DNA from: Archilochus colubris
Taxonomy: Eukaryota; Chordata; Aves; Apodiformes; Trochilidae
DNA length: 64,000 nucleotides
Assembly (NCBI GenBank): GCA_023079485.1
Contig: CM041090.1
Location: forward strand, 37,164,874-37,228,873
Direction of reading: 5' to 3'
Shown piece after piece: positions 36,867-49,800 of this stretch. A model generated the notes under the pieces. The model did no database searches and had not been told where the DNA came from. It saw only the letters and a list, made by a program, of their open reading frames with translations. Numbering within the stretch: the first letter of the stretch is position 1; each line of letters begins with the position of its first letter. A program made the position numbers and the translations under genes.

Positions 36867-38600
36867 TATGTAAAAAAAACCAAAACAACAGTTCTAAGAA
36901 AAAAAAAAACACAACAAAACCCACACTCCATTACACATTGCACAAGGATTCACACCTCAGTTCCCTGAATAAGTGATGCTTGGAAGTCAACCACTGATGA
37001 AGTCAAGAAGACACGTATCAAACTGCCACACTCTTGGACATAGGTATATATCTTGGGATTGCAGAAAATAACATTAGGGAAATCAAAATTCAGGCTGGAG
37101 CATTCTTCTCGTAGCAGCTGACCTGTCCATTCTGATTTCTGTCTTCTGCACAACAGTACCTAATCCAAAATCCTTCTGTAGCCAAGAACCATAGAGCTGT
37201 AAGGTCAGAAGACGAGCGAAGAGGACAGATTCATTTATTTGGTGCCAGGGAGTCAACAGACAACAGGCAGGTCTGCATACCAATTTCTAACTCCTTGGAG
37301 GAATAGTTACTTCAGAGATACTCCAGACTGAATCATAAGAAACAGAGTTCAAGTGTATTCTCAGTTTTTGCAAAGAGTGCTCTTTTGTATTTGGTGCTGC
37401 CCTGAATTATGGCTTAAAGATGGAAACCTGGTGAGTGTCTGACATCTGCAGCTAAAGTGCAGTTTCCTTGTTGGTCACTTCTGTTTCATAATTTGAGCAA
37501 TATGCCATTTGTCTCCAGTTGGAATAATTTGTCATTGACAAAGTACTAAAAGCAAAAATAGCTCACTAGCACTTGCTAAATCTTAATGTTCTGTGTAAAA
37601 TTGCATGTTATCCTACAGTTTTTCCAGCTCAGAACTTCTCTGATGTTTTTCCTCCCTCACTTGAGGGTATTTCTCCCCCGATTTCCATGACCTTGAGCTG
37701 GAGAATATTTCCCCATACTGCTTTTTCCTTTGTTGGAGCTCACTTATGGTGTTTACTGGTACTGTACCAAGTGAACTGACCATCATTTATTCTCACCTCT
37801 TTCTCCCAGGAAACATAAATTATTCAAGGAACATCTTATTTTAAAATAAACAACATCAACAAAAATAGTCCTTGCTCTTGAAACAGAGGGAGCATTAAAG
37901 ATGAAAAGAGCTTTGGCAGCATTCTGGATGACAGCAAACTTCCTTTTGCTGCTCTTTGCTCTCCAGCCACATCAGTGGTGGTGGTCATTCCTCACATCTC
38001 TTCCTCAGTATGTTCCCAGAACCTAGAGACCAACTTTACATTACTCATATCAACTCAGAAAATACACAACTCTGTTTTACAGATATTTTCCTACTGGATA
38101 TTTTCCAACCATTACAAGAACTGATATCAGATACTGAACTAACCTATCAACCTGGTTTTGGAAGCCAAATTACCCTCCTTGCTCTCTGATTCTTACTCCT
38201 GTTACAAACCCCAAGCTAAACAATGAATTCCCCCATTGCAAAACAGAATGGAGAGTGACTTTGAAATACACAATTACTTCATGCTAAAACATTTTAAACT
38301 TCAATTTTCTTTCTAAATCACTTTGTATCAGTGATAACCCATTACTATCTCTTTTTTCCAAGGGGTCCAAGTTTATCATCAGCATACTTGGCACCTGCAC
38401 TTTTGTTACTGAAACACCCTTTTTCTAATTCCTAACCTCACACTTACTTTAATCACAAGTTTTACTAATTAATCCAGGCTTCTCTCACACCTATCTCTTA
38501 GATATCAAAGTCTTTCATCACAATTCATGACTTCCAGTTTTTATAGATTTACCAGCCCTTCAGGGTACAGTTTCAAGAGAGATTTGTAGCACTGACCAAG

Positions 38601-38665
38601 AGTCAAATTGAAAAAGCTAAGTGGAAAGTCAAATGGAAGTGGAAGTCAAATTGGAAAGCTAGGTG
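38601..38665. repeat. Degenerate tandem repeat of AAGTCAAATTGGAA type
   Basis: Three imperfect copies of an AGTCAAAT-centred unit spaced by roughly 17-28 bases, with AAGCTA(A/G)GTG shared by the outer two. Confidence 0.75.
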
Positions 38666-39409
38666 ACTGCAGCATATGGAAAGAAAGGAAGGCAGATGCT
38701 ATTTTGTTGATATTTGAGATTCTCATGAATGTTTACAAAAGTTTTAATGACAACACAGGTGAGCTGGAGTGTGGAAGTGAGAACTTAAACATGAAAGACT
38801 GAAGAATTTCTCTTTGTAGTCAAGAAATAAAGACACTGATTCTTATTTGCACCTCTTGTGAGCCTGATCTTCACTGGCTGCCATGTAGTGGTAGAGTCTA
38901 CCACTTCTATGTGTTGGTCTCAGTTGGTCAGATCACACACATGCACCAAAAGTAAAAGGTGAAAGAGACTGACCAGATATAGTCCGTGAAGACACAGTCC
39001 CAGTATGCTCCCAGTCAGAACCACAGCTCTTGGGAGTGCCCAGAAGTGGGTTTTGATCTACAAAATTCTACAGGAAATAAGATCTGCACACTTGAATGAT
39101 TGCTTCATTCCCTAGCACAGCAGAGCTGGCTGGATCTGACCTGCCAAAACCAGCATATTATTGGCAGGAGCCTCTGAAGAGCTCCACCAGTTTGGGAGCC
39201 TTCCATCCCTGGTGTCAGAAGTGGGTCCTGCACCAATCTAAGTGCCTACAGCAAGCAAAGCCAACCTTTACGGGCTGGCACCTGCTCAAGGCTGGAGGCT
39301 GACATTTCTTTGGGGAAACAAAGATCTGAGAAGTTTTTGCAGTAACACGAATGTGTCTAACACAGGAGAGCAGATGCTGCTATTTCTGTCTTATAGCCTG
39401 AGACAGTAG

Positions 39410-39454
39410 CCAGGATTTTTTTACCAGGATGAAAAAAAATCCCAGGATTTTTTT
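39410..39454. repeat. Duplicated CCAGGATTTTTTT with inverted A-rich spacer
   Basis: CCAGGATTTTTTT occurs at 39410-39422 and 39442-39454, offset by 32 bases. The spacer contains AAAAAAAATCC, which can pair with GGATTTTTTT. Confidence 0.85.
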
Positions 39455-40681
39455 CCCAGGGGCTTAGGATGCATCTCTTTTGGAAGACCTCTTAAAGAAA
39501 TGTGATCTTAAGAAGGGAAGTGGCGAGCACTCTTTCACAGGAAGGCAACAGCATTATCTCAATGCACCTGGGAGTACCTATATAGATGATACCTATAGAT
39601 GACAAAACTTGGATATTTAGATCCATGCTCCAAATGAAAATACTCTAAGAATATATTTTCATCTTTCCATCACTTCAAGGGGTTAATGTTCTAGGAAGAT
39701 TACTGATACATTTAACAGAAAAAGACAATTGCTTCACAATAATTTAGAGTTTTTATGGGGAATATTTCTAACTGCTCCAGATACAAGCATAATTGCAAGG
39801 AAAATTTATTCAGATATTAATTGAGTACTTCATAGAGCACATTACTGTGTTAAACATCCCTCGTATTTTTTGGATATATTTTCAGAAATGCGTAGTCTAA
39901 CAGAATACAATTAGCTTAATGAGATTTAAATTACACTAATGGACCTCATTAACAGAAAAGAGGTTATAAAGTCTTCAGCAGTTATTCAAAAACTCGTGTT
40001 AACATCAGGAGACAAGACTCCTAAGCTTCCTCCATAGTCAATGCAGAGAAATAGGATCCTGTAGAGAGCAAGAGTCAGTCCAGAAACCTAATTGAATAAG
40101 CCTCAGAGGAACCTGTCTGTAACCATAGTTCTGAATGAAGCCTAAAGAAACCACCTTCCAAGATAGAGAATTGCTTTAGTGGTTGCCTACAACTCCCCAT
40201 AGCTACTTACATAGTTTAGAACCTTCACTATTATTTCAAAACCTGGTATGGAAAGAGATATTGTGACGAACTAAATGAAATCCATCAGTATACTCATTTT
40301 CCACAGAAGAGTAGGGACCAAAGTAATGAAAAACGTTGCTTCACGTACTTCATAAATAGACCATGAGCCTTGTAAAATCCAATAATGGAGCTCCTGGTAA
40401 AACAAAAGACTATGTCTTGAGTCAGATTGCTTCTTGAATCTATTTGGATAAAGCATAAAGTGAGCCCATTATACCCAGTCAATAGCAGGATTAGCAGAAA
40501 AAAAACAGAGAACAGAAATCACAACACTGACCTCAAAGTCTTCTCTTACATTCTGAGTTATTTTAAGCAGGTGAAGATCTTTTATTTTCTCTTCTTTATA
40601 GCAATTATAGAACATTGCAGAAGTGAGTAGGGTATTTTTAACTACTGAAAGGTGCGATAACTATTCTACAATGAGGAATTT

Positions 40682-40686
40682 ACTAC
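40682..40686. repeat. 5-bp target duplication, left copy
   Basis: ACTAC directly abuts the left end of the solo LTR and recurs at 41462-41466 on its right. Confidence 0.9.
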
Positions 40687-41022
40687 TGTCCTGGTTTGGG
40701 CCAGGATTAAGGTGATTTTCTGTCTTGTACTTTTGCTTTCAGCTAAGTCTCTGGTAAGTAGCTGCACTTGCTGAAATTAACAGCAAGTTTCTCAGACAGT
40801 GTGTGCTTCTGGGACTGATAGCACTTGATGTTTATAGTTACAGCCAGAGACCGTTGTGCAGAGCCAAGGCCACTGCTCAGCTCTGAGGAACATTCTACCC
40901 TCCAGAAGGAGAAAAGGAGTGAAGAGGTCACACATGCAAACCCCCCCTTAGGGAGGAAGAGACAAGATAAATGGCCAAAATTGACCAAGCAGAGTATTCC
41001 ATGCCATACATGTCATACTCAG

Positions 41023-41029
41023 TATAAAT
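41023..41029 (+). promoter_or_regulatory. TATA-like box in the solo LTR
   Basis: TATAAAT sits about 340 bp into the LTR and 310 bp before its poly-A signal, a normal position for the LTR promoter. Confidence 0.5.
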
Positions 41030-41341
41030 TTGAGGGATCACGAGGGTCAAACCCCCTCCTGCTTCTTCTTCTTCACCTGTCCCTGTTTGCTTCAGCATTC
41101 TGGGAGGATTCCGTCCATTCATCTGCCTGTGGTCCTGATCCATGCCAGCCTGGATCCCTGTGTTCCTGCCTCCAGTTCCCAACTGCTGCCAACTCCAAGA
41201 GTCCAGCCTGGACTGTCCCAGGGCTGCCCTGCAGCCTCCGTGGTGAAGTGAGAGTTATTGGAGAGGGGGAAGAAAATGGTATCAATTTTCTTGTATATTT
41301 GTATATATTTAGTAATTTTTCCTATTTATCATTACTGTTTC

Positions 41342-41347
41342 ATTAAA
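41342..41347 (+). terminator. Poly-A signal in the solo LTR
   Basis: ATTAAA about 115 bp before the LTR end, followed by GT-rich sequence (GTTGTGTAGTTTAGTTT). Confidence 0.5.
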
Positions 41348-41461
41348 GTTGTGTAGTTTAGTTTCCAAACCATAAGTCTCTCTTTCCTTTATCTGGGAGG
41401 GGGATTAATAGAGAGCATCTGTTATTTGGTTTAATTGCCAGGCCAGTGTTAAACTGTGACA

Positions 41462-41466
41462 ACTAC
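41462..41466. repeat. 5-bp target duplication, right copy
   Basis: ACTAC, identical to 40682-40686. Confidence 0.9.
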
Positions 41467-44400
41467 AGTGAGAAGAACAAAACATGCCAAAGATTTTAAA
41501 TACATACAACTTGGTACATGAAACTCTGTATGATTGAATATCTATCAAAGTTTGATGTTTCCCAAATTCACACAATACAGTTTCTTATGGCTAAATGACA
41601 GCTATGAAGGATTCAATATTCCCATTTTTTTTGCACAACAGCAGCCTTTCACTCCCCTCTGAACCTCATCTAACCACCAACAGCACTCTGAGCATAAGGT
41701 ACCAGTGTTTTATCCTCCTCTGTGGGATGTGGCATTATTGGGCCCTTGTTTTTGAGGGGTTTTGTCTTGGTTTGGTTAGGTTTTAATTTATTTTTTTTTT
41801 CCCCTTCTATGATCTGCCTTGCAACCTGCTGCACTCTACCACAGCAAAGTCAAAAGCCCTCAGTACCAAGCCACCCATCATTGAGCACACACATCCCAAA
41901 CACCTCGTTGCTGCACTGGTGAATGTTTCCTTTGCACAGCCCATCTCCCAACAGTTTCATCGCTGGCAAGGACTTGCATGCAACTAGCCAATATCCCATG
42001 TTAAAGGCCAAGATATTTTTCTTATTAATTTAGCAAGAAAAAATTGGTATAAATTCTTTGGTAGTGTTTAGATCTTTACAGCTCATTTTGTACTCAAGTC
42101 TCATTACAAAAGAAAGCCAGGAAACTTTGTCTTCTCTGTTGGTGTTTCTGAACTTTTTTATGGCACCCTCCCAGCTGATGCCCTCTTGCAACCTTGCCAT
42201 ACCCAAATCCAGTACAAGTGCAAATGTTTTTCAGATGCTACTCAAGTACTTTGTGTGTTTTCTCATTCAGTCACTATTCTCTTCTTTGCTTTCCAACACC
42301 AGATCTAGTTTCTAAAATTTATGAGCTTAACTTTTGAAGGGAACTGTCATAACCTTGAAACCTTTTTTTTTTTTTTTTAACAACGTATCAGTATTCTATT
42401 TGGCTTGATGTGTAGGATCCTACCCACAGCTTTATCAGGCTTTATATAGTGGTAAAAATATTGCTACAGCAAAAATTGCCTGTAAGTGAAAAACAAGGCT
42501 GTTTTTTATGTCTGGTTTGAGTTTTTTGTTGTTGCTGTTACTGGTTTTTTATTGTTGTTTTGTGGTTTGGTTTTTTTTTTTTTAAATATCAGATGCTATA
42601 ATCTAATTGGAAAAATAGACAAGCTTTCTGGAATTCATAGTATCAAAGGACACGACCCTGCCATCTGTCTGCAAAGTAAGATCTAATTATTTCTTCAGTT
42701 TATTAGCTTATTTCTCAGACTGATAACCCCTTGATTGTTAAGAAGGACCAAAGTTGTTATAGAAAAGTGTGTTCACAGAAACCAAACAAACTGAGTTAAT
42801 CATCATCACAAGAATTTGTTTAAACTAACTCTAGCCTAAACCCCAGTGTGTTAGAAACAAGATTAGTAGCAGGCAAGATGCCACAGCATCTTTAGAAACA
42901 GCTCCAAAAGCCCTTTTCATCTTCATGCGTAATTGTTACCTAAGCATTTTGCACATAATCTGACAGAGTAGCTAATTGGTTAAGATAAGTGCATTAGATT
43001 GTGTCACAGTAATACTGATATATTTACTTAATTACAGCAATATTCTATAATTAAAAATACTGCCCAATATCTCATCTGTTATCAAGTTCCCTTATCTAGT
43101 GAAAAAAGATGCCAGTTTAAACAAGATGGTCCTTTGGAAAATATATCTGAATTCCAGACCTGTAACTTCATAGTACCTCTTATTCTATTCCCTAATTAAT
43201 AAATCAGACATTAAATATTTAATCTGACATTAGCCATGTGAAGGGCAGCCTGCTTTTCCCATGGATTCCTTGTCATACCAACATTAAACCTCTGCTTTCC
43301 TCCACCTTGTAAAGATTTTTGTAGAAAACGAGTAAGCTATGAATAACTTCCTGTTTCTCCCCTGTAGATTCACCTGTCTCCTGGGAGAAACAGTTATAAT
43401 TTGTTCATCAAATATTTTGCCAGTTTTCAATTACGTCTCTCAGTCTCCAGTGAGTAAGTTTAGCCTTATGAAATTTTAAGAAGCAATCCCTTCTTCACAT
43501 ATTTCCCTGCATCAGTCTGGAGATAAAACTGTCAGCTCAGCCTTTGATTTCTTCTTGGTATGAAAAGCTACATGCTTCCAAGCTTCTGTACTATTCTGGT
43601 TAAAACATCACTGGGTTATTTTCTCCAATATCTACTAATTGTATTTGTGAAATGGGGACAAAGGGGGAACAGAAAAACATCTCAAAAAAATACACATGGA
43701 GAAAAATAGTGTGGAGGCACTTCTAGAACCTGATAAAGCTTTACCAAGGTGCCTGTCTCTTGCCCTGGGTATTACAGTAGCTGATGTGCCAGAGAGAAAC
43801 ATTTCAAAGGAACTAGAAGGGACTTGCTCTGAAATTGGCCTCCATGTGCCTAGGATGGCTGTGTTAGGCTGTCTTTAGAGCATAGATCTAAAACTTCAAT
43901 AGAAGGAGAGAAACCTTGGCAGTGCAGGTCCAAGATGATTGGTAGAGCTGGGGATGGCAAAGGGGTATTGCTATGCATACAAAGTTAAATAAAAGAACAC
44001 AAGAACTGCAGAAATAAGCAAATGAGAGAGAAAATGTGACCTCCACAGGATCCAAAATTCATCTTCTGGAAAGCTTTCCATTTTTCCAGGTTTAAAACCA
44101 GAGAATTTATAGGGGAGAAAATCATTTGCAACAGAAACATCAATATGTTTTGAACTGAAGAAAAGAAAGTTTCCAAAATTCTGTTTCAGGCTCAAATCAC
44201 TACCTTTTTATTGGCAACACTCTGAAGTTGTCAAATGAGGAGAATTTACCAACGTCAGAAGTTGCTGTAGTGCAAAGAATCAAAAGATCTACTCCTCCTT
44301 GAGCTTGCAGTGCCACAACAGGTTAGTTAAGAAGTTCTCCTTTAGCAGAAAACATCGTTGAGTCCCACAACACATCACATCAGCTTGAAACTTCTCAAGA

Positions 44401-45379
44401 TGTTGACCAAAAGTCAGAAGACAGATGCAAATTGTCCTAGGAAACCAGCTGTCATATTTCAAATAGACTGTGAAGGAAGTACAACAATCAAGTAACTGAG
44501 AAAAGAAACATGAGATATTTAATTTTTTTCCATGACAACTCTGAACTGTCAGCCAAACTCATGCTGAATGAAGACAGTAGTTAGCCTGAGAGCCACTGCA
44601 GAAGGAATTCAGACTTTCACAGAGTTTTAATGCTTTACACACTTGATTTTCTAGTCATATGAAAGATGAGATGTTCTTGGATCAGAGTTTTCAGTAGGAA
44701 CTAGATCTGAGAAAAAAATCTTCCTGTCTGTATGGCACCAAGCACAAGGAGCATCCCTGAAGGACCAAACCCTACCGAGCATTGAAGAGTACAATGTCAA
44801 CAGAGAACCTGTGCTCATGTCAAACCATCCTTATTGGAGGTTTGTTTGGCCAGGTTGGAAACATGCTCTCCAGAAAATGGTCTGAAAAAATTAACTGTCC
44901 AGAGGACATTTAAAGCTCTAGAGTTTCAATTCATTGAGTATGAAGTCAGTCTTTAACACTCCTTGCCATCTTGTTCATTCTTTCCCAAGGGACATTCCAG
45001 CAATTTCTCAGCCAGTGCTTATCTTTCTCTACTTGATTACAGAGCAGAAACCTTCTCTCTCAAACAGAGCCAGCCTGGGAAGGGCTGGACTGCAACATGG
45101 CATTCAGAAGTGGCTCAATGCATAGAGGCCCAGAGGGAAAGGTAAAGCAGGAGAGGTAAAACCATCTTCATATGAAATGAGACCCAAGACAAAAACATGG
45201 ACCTCTAGGTGCCCAGCTTGAGAAAACTCTTCCCTCATCATCTTTTAACACCAAGATAACTCTAGGAACATGAAGACATTTTGGCTAACCAAGCTAGCAA
45301 TCAAATGCAAACATTCACAATAAGGAGCACGAGTGACAGAGCTGCTAACCAGCAGCTCCCTGCAGCTTGCTGTGCTAAC
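41467..45379. other. Gene-free unique sequence
   Basis: No gene was recognised. A T16 run lies at 42363-42378 and a GTTT-rich low-complexity patch at 42500-42583. Confidence 0.55.
42500..42583. repeat. GTTT-rich low-complexity patch
   Basis: T-rich sequence punctuated by single G or GG, ending in a T12 run. It is the complementary counterpart of the A/C-rich tracts elsewhere in the window. Confidence 0.8.
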
Positions 45380-45535
45380 AGGAGATCAGTGACTGCTGTA
45401 ACAAGGGCAATGTTACTGACAGATCCCCCGCCTGCTGCATAATGAAATCTTGACCCCTGTGAAGTCAGTGGGTGTCTGTCGTTAATTTAAATGGAGATGT
45501 GATTCCGTCAGAAGGTGATAAAGTTTCTTTTTTTA
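45380..45535. other. Candidate conserved non-coding block
   Basis: A short unique stretch with TGCATAATGAAATC, GTTAATTTAAATGG and GTGATTCCG strings and no simple repeat. It is called on texture only. Confidence 0.15.
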
Positions 45536-46805
45536 TCCCCCACATGCACCCATCTGCACCCCTTCCTTTGGGTAAACTCGAGTCTCAACAAAACCCCCCT
45601 TTTCTGGATCAGTCACACACAGAGTACTGAGACCAAGAAGCTGTCCTTCAGCAACCTGCTTTCTAGGCAGGGTTTACAGAAGTAGGGCAGCCTTGTCTCT
45701 TCAGATAGCAGCACATATATCCCCCTAAGGTGGCCAAAGAAAACTCCTAAACAAGTTGTGGTCTCCTCTGCCAGCTGGGGCAGGTGATGTGCACAGAGAC
45801 AAAGCAAGACTCTAGCAAGCTGAGTAGGTGACAGGACCAAGTCACCTTGCAGAAGGAAGCTCTCAGTGTCAGGATCTGTTAATCCAAAAGGTCCTGTCTA
45901 TGGTGTACTTCTGTTGGTAGCATCATTATTCCCAGTTCTTAAACCAGTCAGACTGACCAAAGGGATGATAATCACATGCAATTGTCCATGGGCAGAAGAG
46001 AAACTGGAACACCAGGCTGTTAATTCCCAAGACCCATAGTTAACCCAGGCAAATGTAGAGGGTGTAGAAGACCTGGGAGTTAGTTTTGTGGCCCGAAATG
46101 TCCCTTATTTCCTCAAATACTGCCCAATTTACTTTCTCTTTTCCCTTACCTTGAAGCCACCTATGCATTGCCTGTTCCTGCCAGGGCTCTGCTTGCTCCA
46201 GAAGCTGCTGCTCCACCAAGTAACCCCTGGCATCTCCTTAGCACCACCAATGCTGCTTTTTGGCAGGACCACAACATGAACAGCAAAGCAGAGCTGACTG
46301 CCTCTACCACAACTTCTGAGTTTCCCATCACAGGCTCTGTCCCTACCAGGAACCAGTTAAATGAGACACAAAGTATTTGCTCACCATACTGGAGAAGCAT
46401 GGGGAGATTTCTGCTCATTTTACCTGCAGGAGCTGCTCTCTGCTCTTGGTTCTTTTAATCTAAATCTTTCATAAAAGCAACACACAGAAGAAGTGCCTGC
46501 TGTTCTGGCTGTGCTGCAATCAGCAGTTCTGAAGCATTTGAAACCGGTGGGGGGAAAGAAGGGATGTTTTTATTTCTGTCATTCTCATGCTGAGAAATGC
46601 CAGAAAGGCCATTCCAGAAGTCTAGTCAAGTCAAACTGAACTATAAATTTTCAAAGCAACACTGAATCCAGCCCCCCAAAGCTGAGCCAGAGCCAGCAGC
46701 CCCCTACAACACTTTTCAGGTGCATAAAATACCATTTGTAATGCAGGAAGTTACTACAAAAAAGCAAAGCATTTTTGTTTGGCAGATTGTGCAGTGTGCT
46801 GGCTT
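45536..46805. other. Gene-free unique sequence
   Basis: Nothing supported. Confidence 0.5.
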
Positions 46806-46866
46806 AATGGTTGGATTTTATGATCTTAAGGGTCTTTTCCAGCTAAAATGATGCTACAATTCTGTT
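46806..46866 (+). mobile_element. CR1 LINE 3' terminal stub
   Basis: AATGGTTGGATTTTATGATC followed by TTAAGGGTCTTTTCCAGC and ATGATGCTACAATTCTG is the diverged last 60 bp of a CR1 of the common TTGGATGATCTTAAAGGTC type, with a degenerate octamer tail. Extreme 5' truncation is normal for CR1. Confidence 0.8.
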
Positions 46867-49800
46867 GCAGGAGGAACTTCTATTATTTACACAGGGACCA
46901 TTATTATGTGAACCATATAGAGAAGCAGCTTCAGTGTTACAGAATCCCAGCATTAGGGCAATGAGTGATGCAAAGAGCCTGTTGTGAGCTCTGATCAGAT
47001 CCTGAGAAATTTTCTGATGAAACACTAATCTTGATTTTGAAAACTGGATTTAAGCCTGGATCCTTCTGTGCTCAGGCAACAAAACAGCTAAATGAATTTT
47101 TTCCCTCATCACTTCAAGGCACCTGCTTGTAGTGCATTGTATTTGTTGCTAAATCTGATCCTCCACCTTTTGAAGTTAAAGGGAAGCTTTATGTTACTTA
47201 AAGACTCTGCACCATATCAGTTCTAATAAAGAAGAGCAGAACCAAGTGACTGAGCATCTGATTTTATCATCCTGCAGCTTTCTAGCAGTTTGACACAGAC
47301 AGCATAGCACTACAGGTTATCACCAAACAAGTGAGATAACATGAGGGGATGAAGTCTCTCACCTATGGAATTTAAACTCATAACATCTCTAAATGCAAGG
47401 AGCAACTATTTTTTACAAATCAATATTTCCAACAACAACAAAAATGTCTAATTTTTCTCTTCACTTGCCAGAAACTCAATTTAAGAACACAGCATCACCC
47501 AAACTGCCTGCCGCTCCTTCTGTGATCTCAAAGAGGTTTTATCATCCATAAAATACATCCCGTAAAGGAGTTAAATCCATTTATAATAAAGTGGCTTTGT
47601 TAACACAAAGCAGGGATTAAAAAAAACCTGCCAGCTTTTCTCTAGATATGGTCCAAAAGTGTATGTTTTTGACAGCAATGTCTTCTCTACTCCAGCAATG
47701 ATTTGATTTTCCTATTTATAATTCAACCCCCATCTTGCACTCCACCTTTTTTCTAGGAATATAAGCACATCTCTGTCACCATTGTCCATTTTTGCCTTCA
47801 TTTCCAAATAGAATTAAACTTACACAATGGATGCTACTTGGCAGTTTGTGTACATACATAATGCCTTCAAAAGTTTTGAATTCCTCTATTGATCTGTGAC
47901 AGGAGTAAAGTCTCTCAAAAGCATATTAAGATTCCAATGTTTCAATACTGGCATGTCTCAATAACAGAGAGAAAAGATCTCAAAACTGCCTTAACATGAG
48001 CTCCCCTCTTATTGGACACCAGGAAACTGAAACACTCTGATTTGGGGAAATATCAGAAATAGTTCTGAAATGATTAAAAATGTTTTGTGCTCTCTTTCTC
48101 TTTTTATACACTGAAGTTCTCTCTGTAGGACAACAGGCTTCAAGGTACAGTCATAAGGAAGAAGAGGGAAGCTGTCTGTCTGTCTACCATCTATCCATCC
48201 ATCCCTCCATCCACTGGTAGTTAATTTCTTCCTTTCTTTACTATTGTGGTTCTTTACCTGTGGCATTTTATCCATACCAGTAATGCACTGAGGTTACAAT
48301 AGATAAAATCACTGTACATCCACCTGGGTCATCACTGTTTTGTGAGGGAGATGCACAGGAGGAGATCAGCATGGGAGATAGCACAGGAAGAAAATTCAGC
48401 TCCAAGAAGAGAGATGTGTTATCATCACTGGCTGCATGTTAATCAGCCCATGCCCAGCTGGGTTCAGATTGTTACAAGGTTGTAAAATCAAGAGATTCTC
48501 CTCTGCTAGACCACAACCTATATGAGGAGAAAACTGGTTCTCTGTCTGCTGTGGATCTCTGATATTTTGTCTGTTCTGATATCACCCTGAAGAAAGGCAG
48601 GTGTGCAAGTAGAATAATCTGTGCAAGATAAAACTGAGGCACAGACCCAAATTCAGGATCTTCCTCTGCCTCACTGGTGCCCAGACTTCCCTCTAAGACC
48701 ACAGGCACAAATGGGGAAAGTTTCACCATGAGTCAATAAGAAATCTAACTCAAAACAACCTCTTTGTTCTGTATTTCTCTTTTATGCCATTTTGAAGAAA
48801 TAGGCCTGAATTGCTCTTTGGCAGGAGATGTAAAGAAAGCAAAAGTGAGCACCTCCTGGGCACTACCTCTAAGTACACACCTACTCCACAGGTGGGACTG
48901 GTGCTCTCAGTGCATCCACATGCACAGAAGAAAAATGCTTCTGCTCCTAATTGGTGTCCAGAGCACTTACAACTTTCTGCTTTTGACTTCTCTTTGCAGC
49001 CCCAAAGGAAATCCCAGTCTGCTGTCAGGGAACACAAAGAAGGGTGATGTGTTTCCTTAAGACCACACTCCATAGCACAGAGAAGTCAAGCACTGCTCAC
49101 CAGCACTCTCAGTCAAAGAGCCAAAGGACAAGAGATGAACCTTGCTGGCATCAGGGTCTGAAGCAGACAAACAGAAGTTCTCAAAAAAACCTTCAATTTA
49201 AGGTAAATAACATTCTTTCCGTGAGCTACAGATATGAGAAGTTTTCACAGAGTCCAAAAAAATGCAAGACAATTTCATGGAAAGAAAATACACCCTGAGC
49301 TATTAAAGACTAAAACATCACTGGGATCAATTTTGCCTTAGCACCTGCTGTCAGGGAGAGGATGGTGAGCAGGGCAGACCTTTGGACCAGCACAGCCACA
49401 GTTTCTGCCTCCCATCCCAGCTGGATGTGGAAAATACAGGAATGCAGGCATGGGTACTGCTTCAGCTGCTGACTAGGCAATGGGACACCTGAAGATGGTC
49501 ATCACAGTAACAACTTCAGCTCTCAAGGGGTAAAATTAGTTCTGGGTTTTAAAGGTGGCATCCCACAACCAATTGAAAGAAATGAAGTGCCCAAGTACCT
49601 TTCCACACACCGCTCCCCATCAATGATCTTGCTTCTTCTGGCAATGTCTGCAAACCACAGTGACCTCCTCTAACATAAGAAGCAAGTAGCTTGATGTTTT
49701 TTGCCAAGGAAAGGATCCGGGGTCCATCTAGACTCCTATGTTGCTCTGCACCATCCCATCAGCAGCCTGAACAGAATTAGAAGTGCTCCAGTCTCCCACT

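Larger units (their letters stand above)
36926..40686. other. Gene-free unique sequence
   Basis: No gene was recognised. Small repeats are listed separately (38601-38665 and 39410-39454). Confidence 0.55.
40687..41461 (+). mobile_element. Solo LTR of an endogenous retrovirus, ERVL-like
   Basis: The element is 775 bp, starts TGTCCTGGTTTGGGCC and ends AAACTGTGACA, so its ends form the inverted TGTC/GACA expected of a retroviral LTR. It is flanked by a perfect 5-bp duplication ACTAC, the size typical of ERVL-type integrases. A TATA-like TATAAAT lies at 41023-41029 and an ATTAAA poly-A signal at 41342-41347, giving a plausible U3-R-U5 order on the plus strand. The TGTCCTGGTTT start is common in avian LTRs. 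No internal retroviral sequence or second LTR is next to it, so it is what remains after LTR-LTR recombination. The long open frame inside it (40825-41346) is not a retroviral gene. Confidence 0.9.

Noticed and set aside
40825..41346. 173-codon open frame
   Set aside because: It lies wholly inside the solo LTR and is not a retroviral gene; LTRs often contain chance frames.
49705..49800. Possible ancient LINE remnant (GGTCCATCTAGACTCCTATG)
   Set aside because: Only a short phrase resembles old CR1-type sequence and the rest does not follow, so I could not support it.
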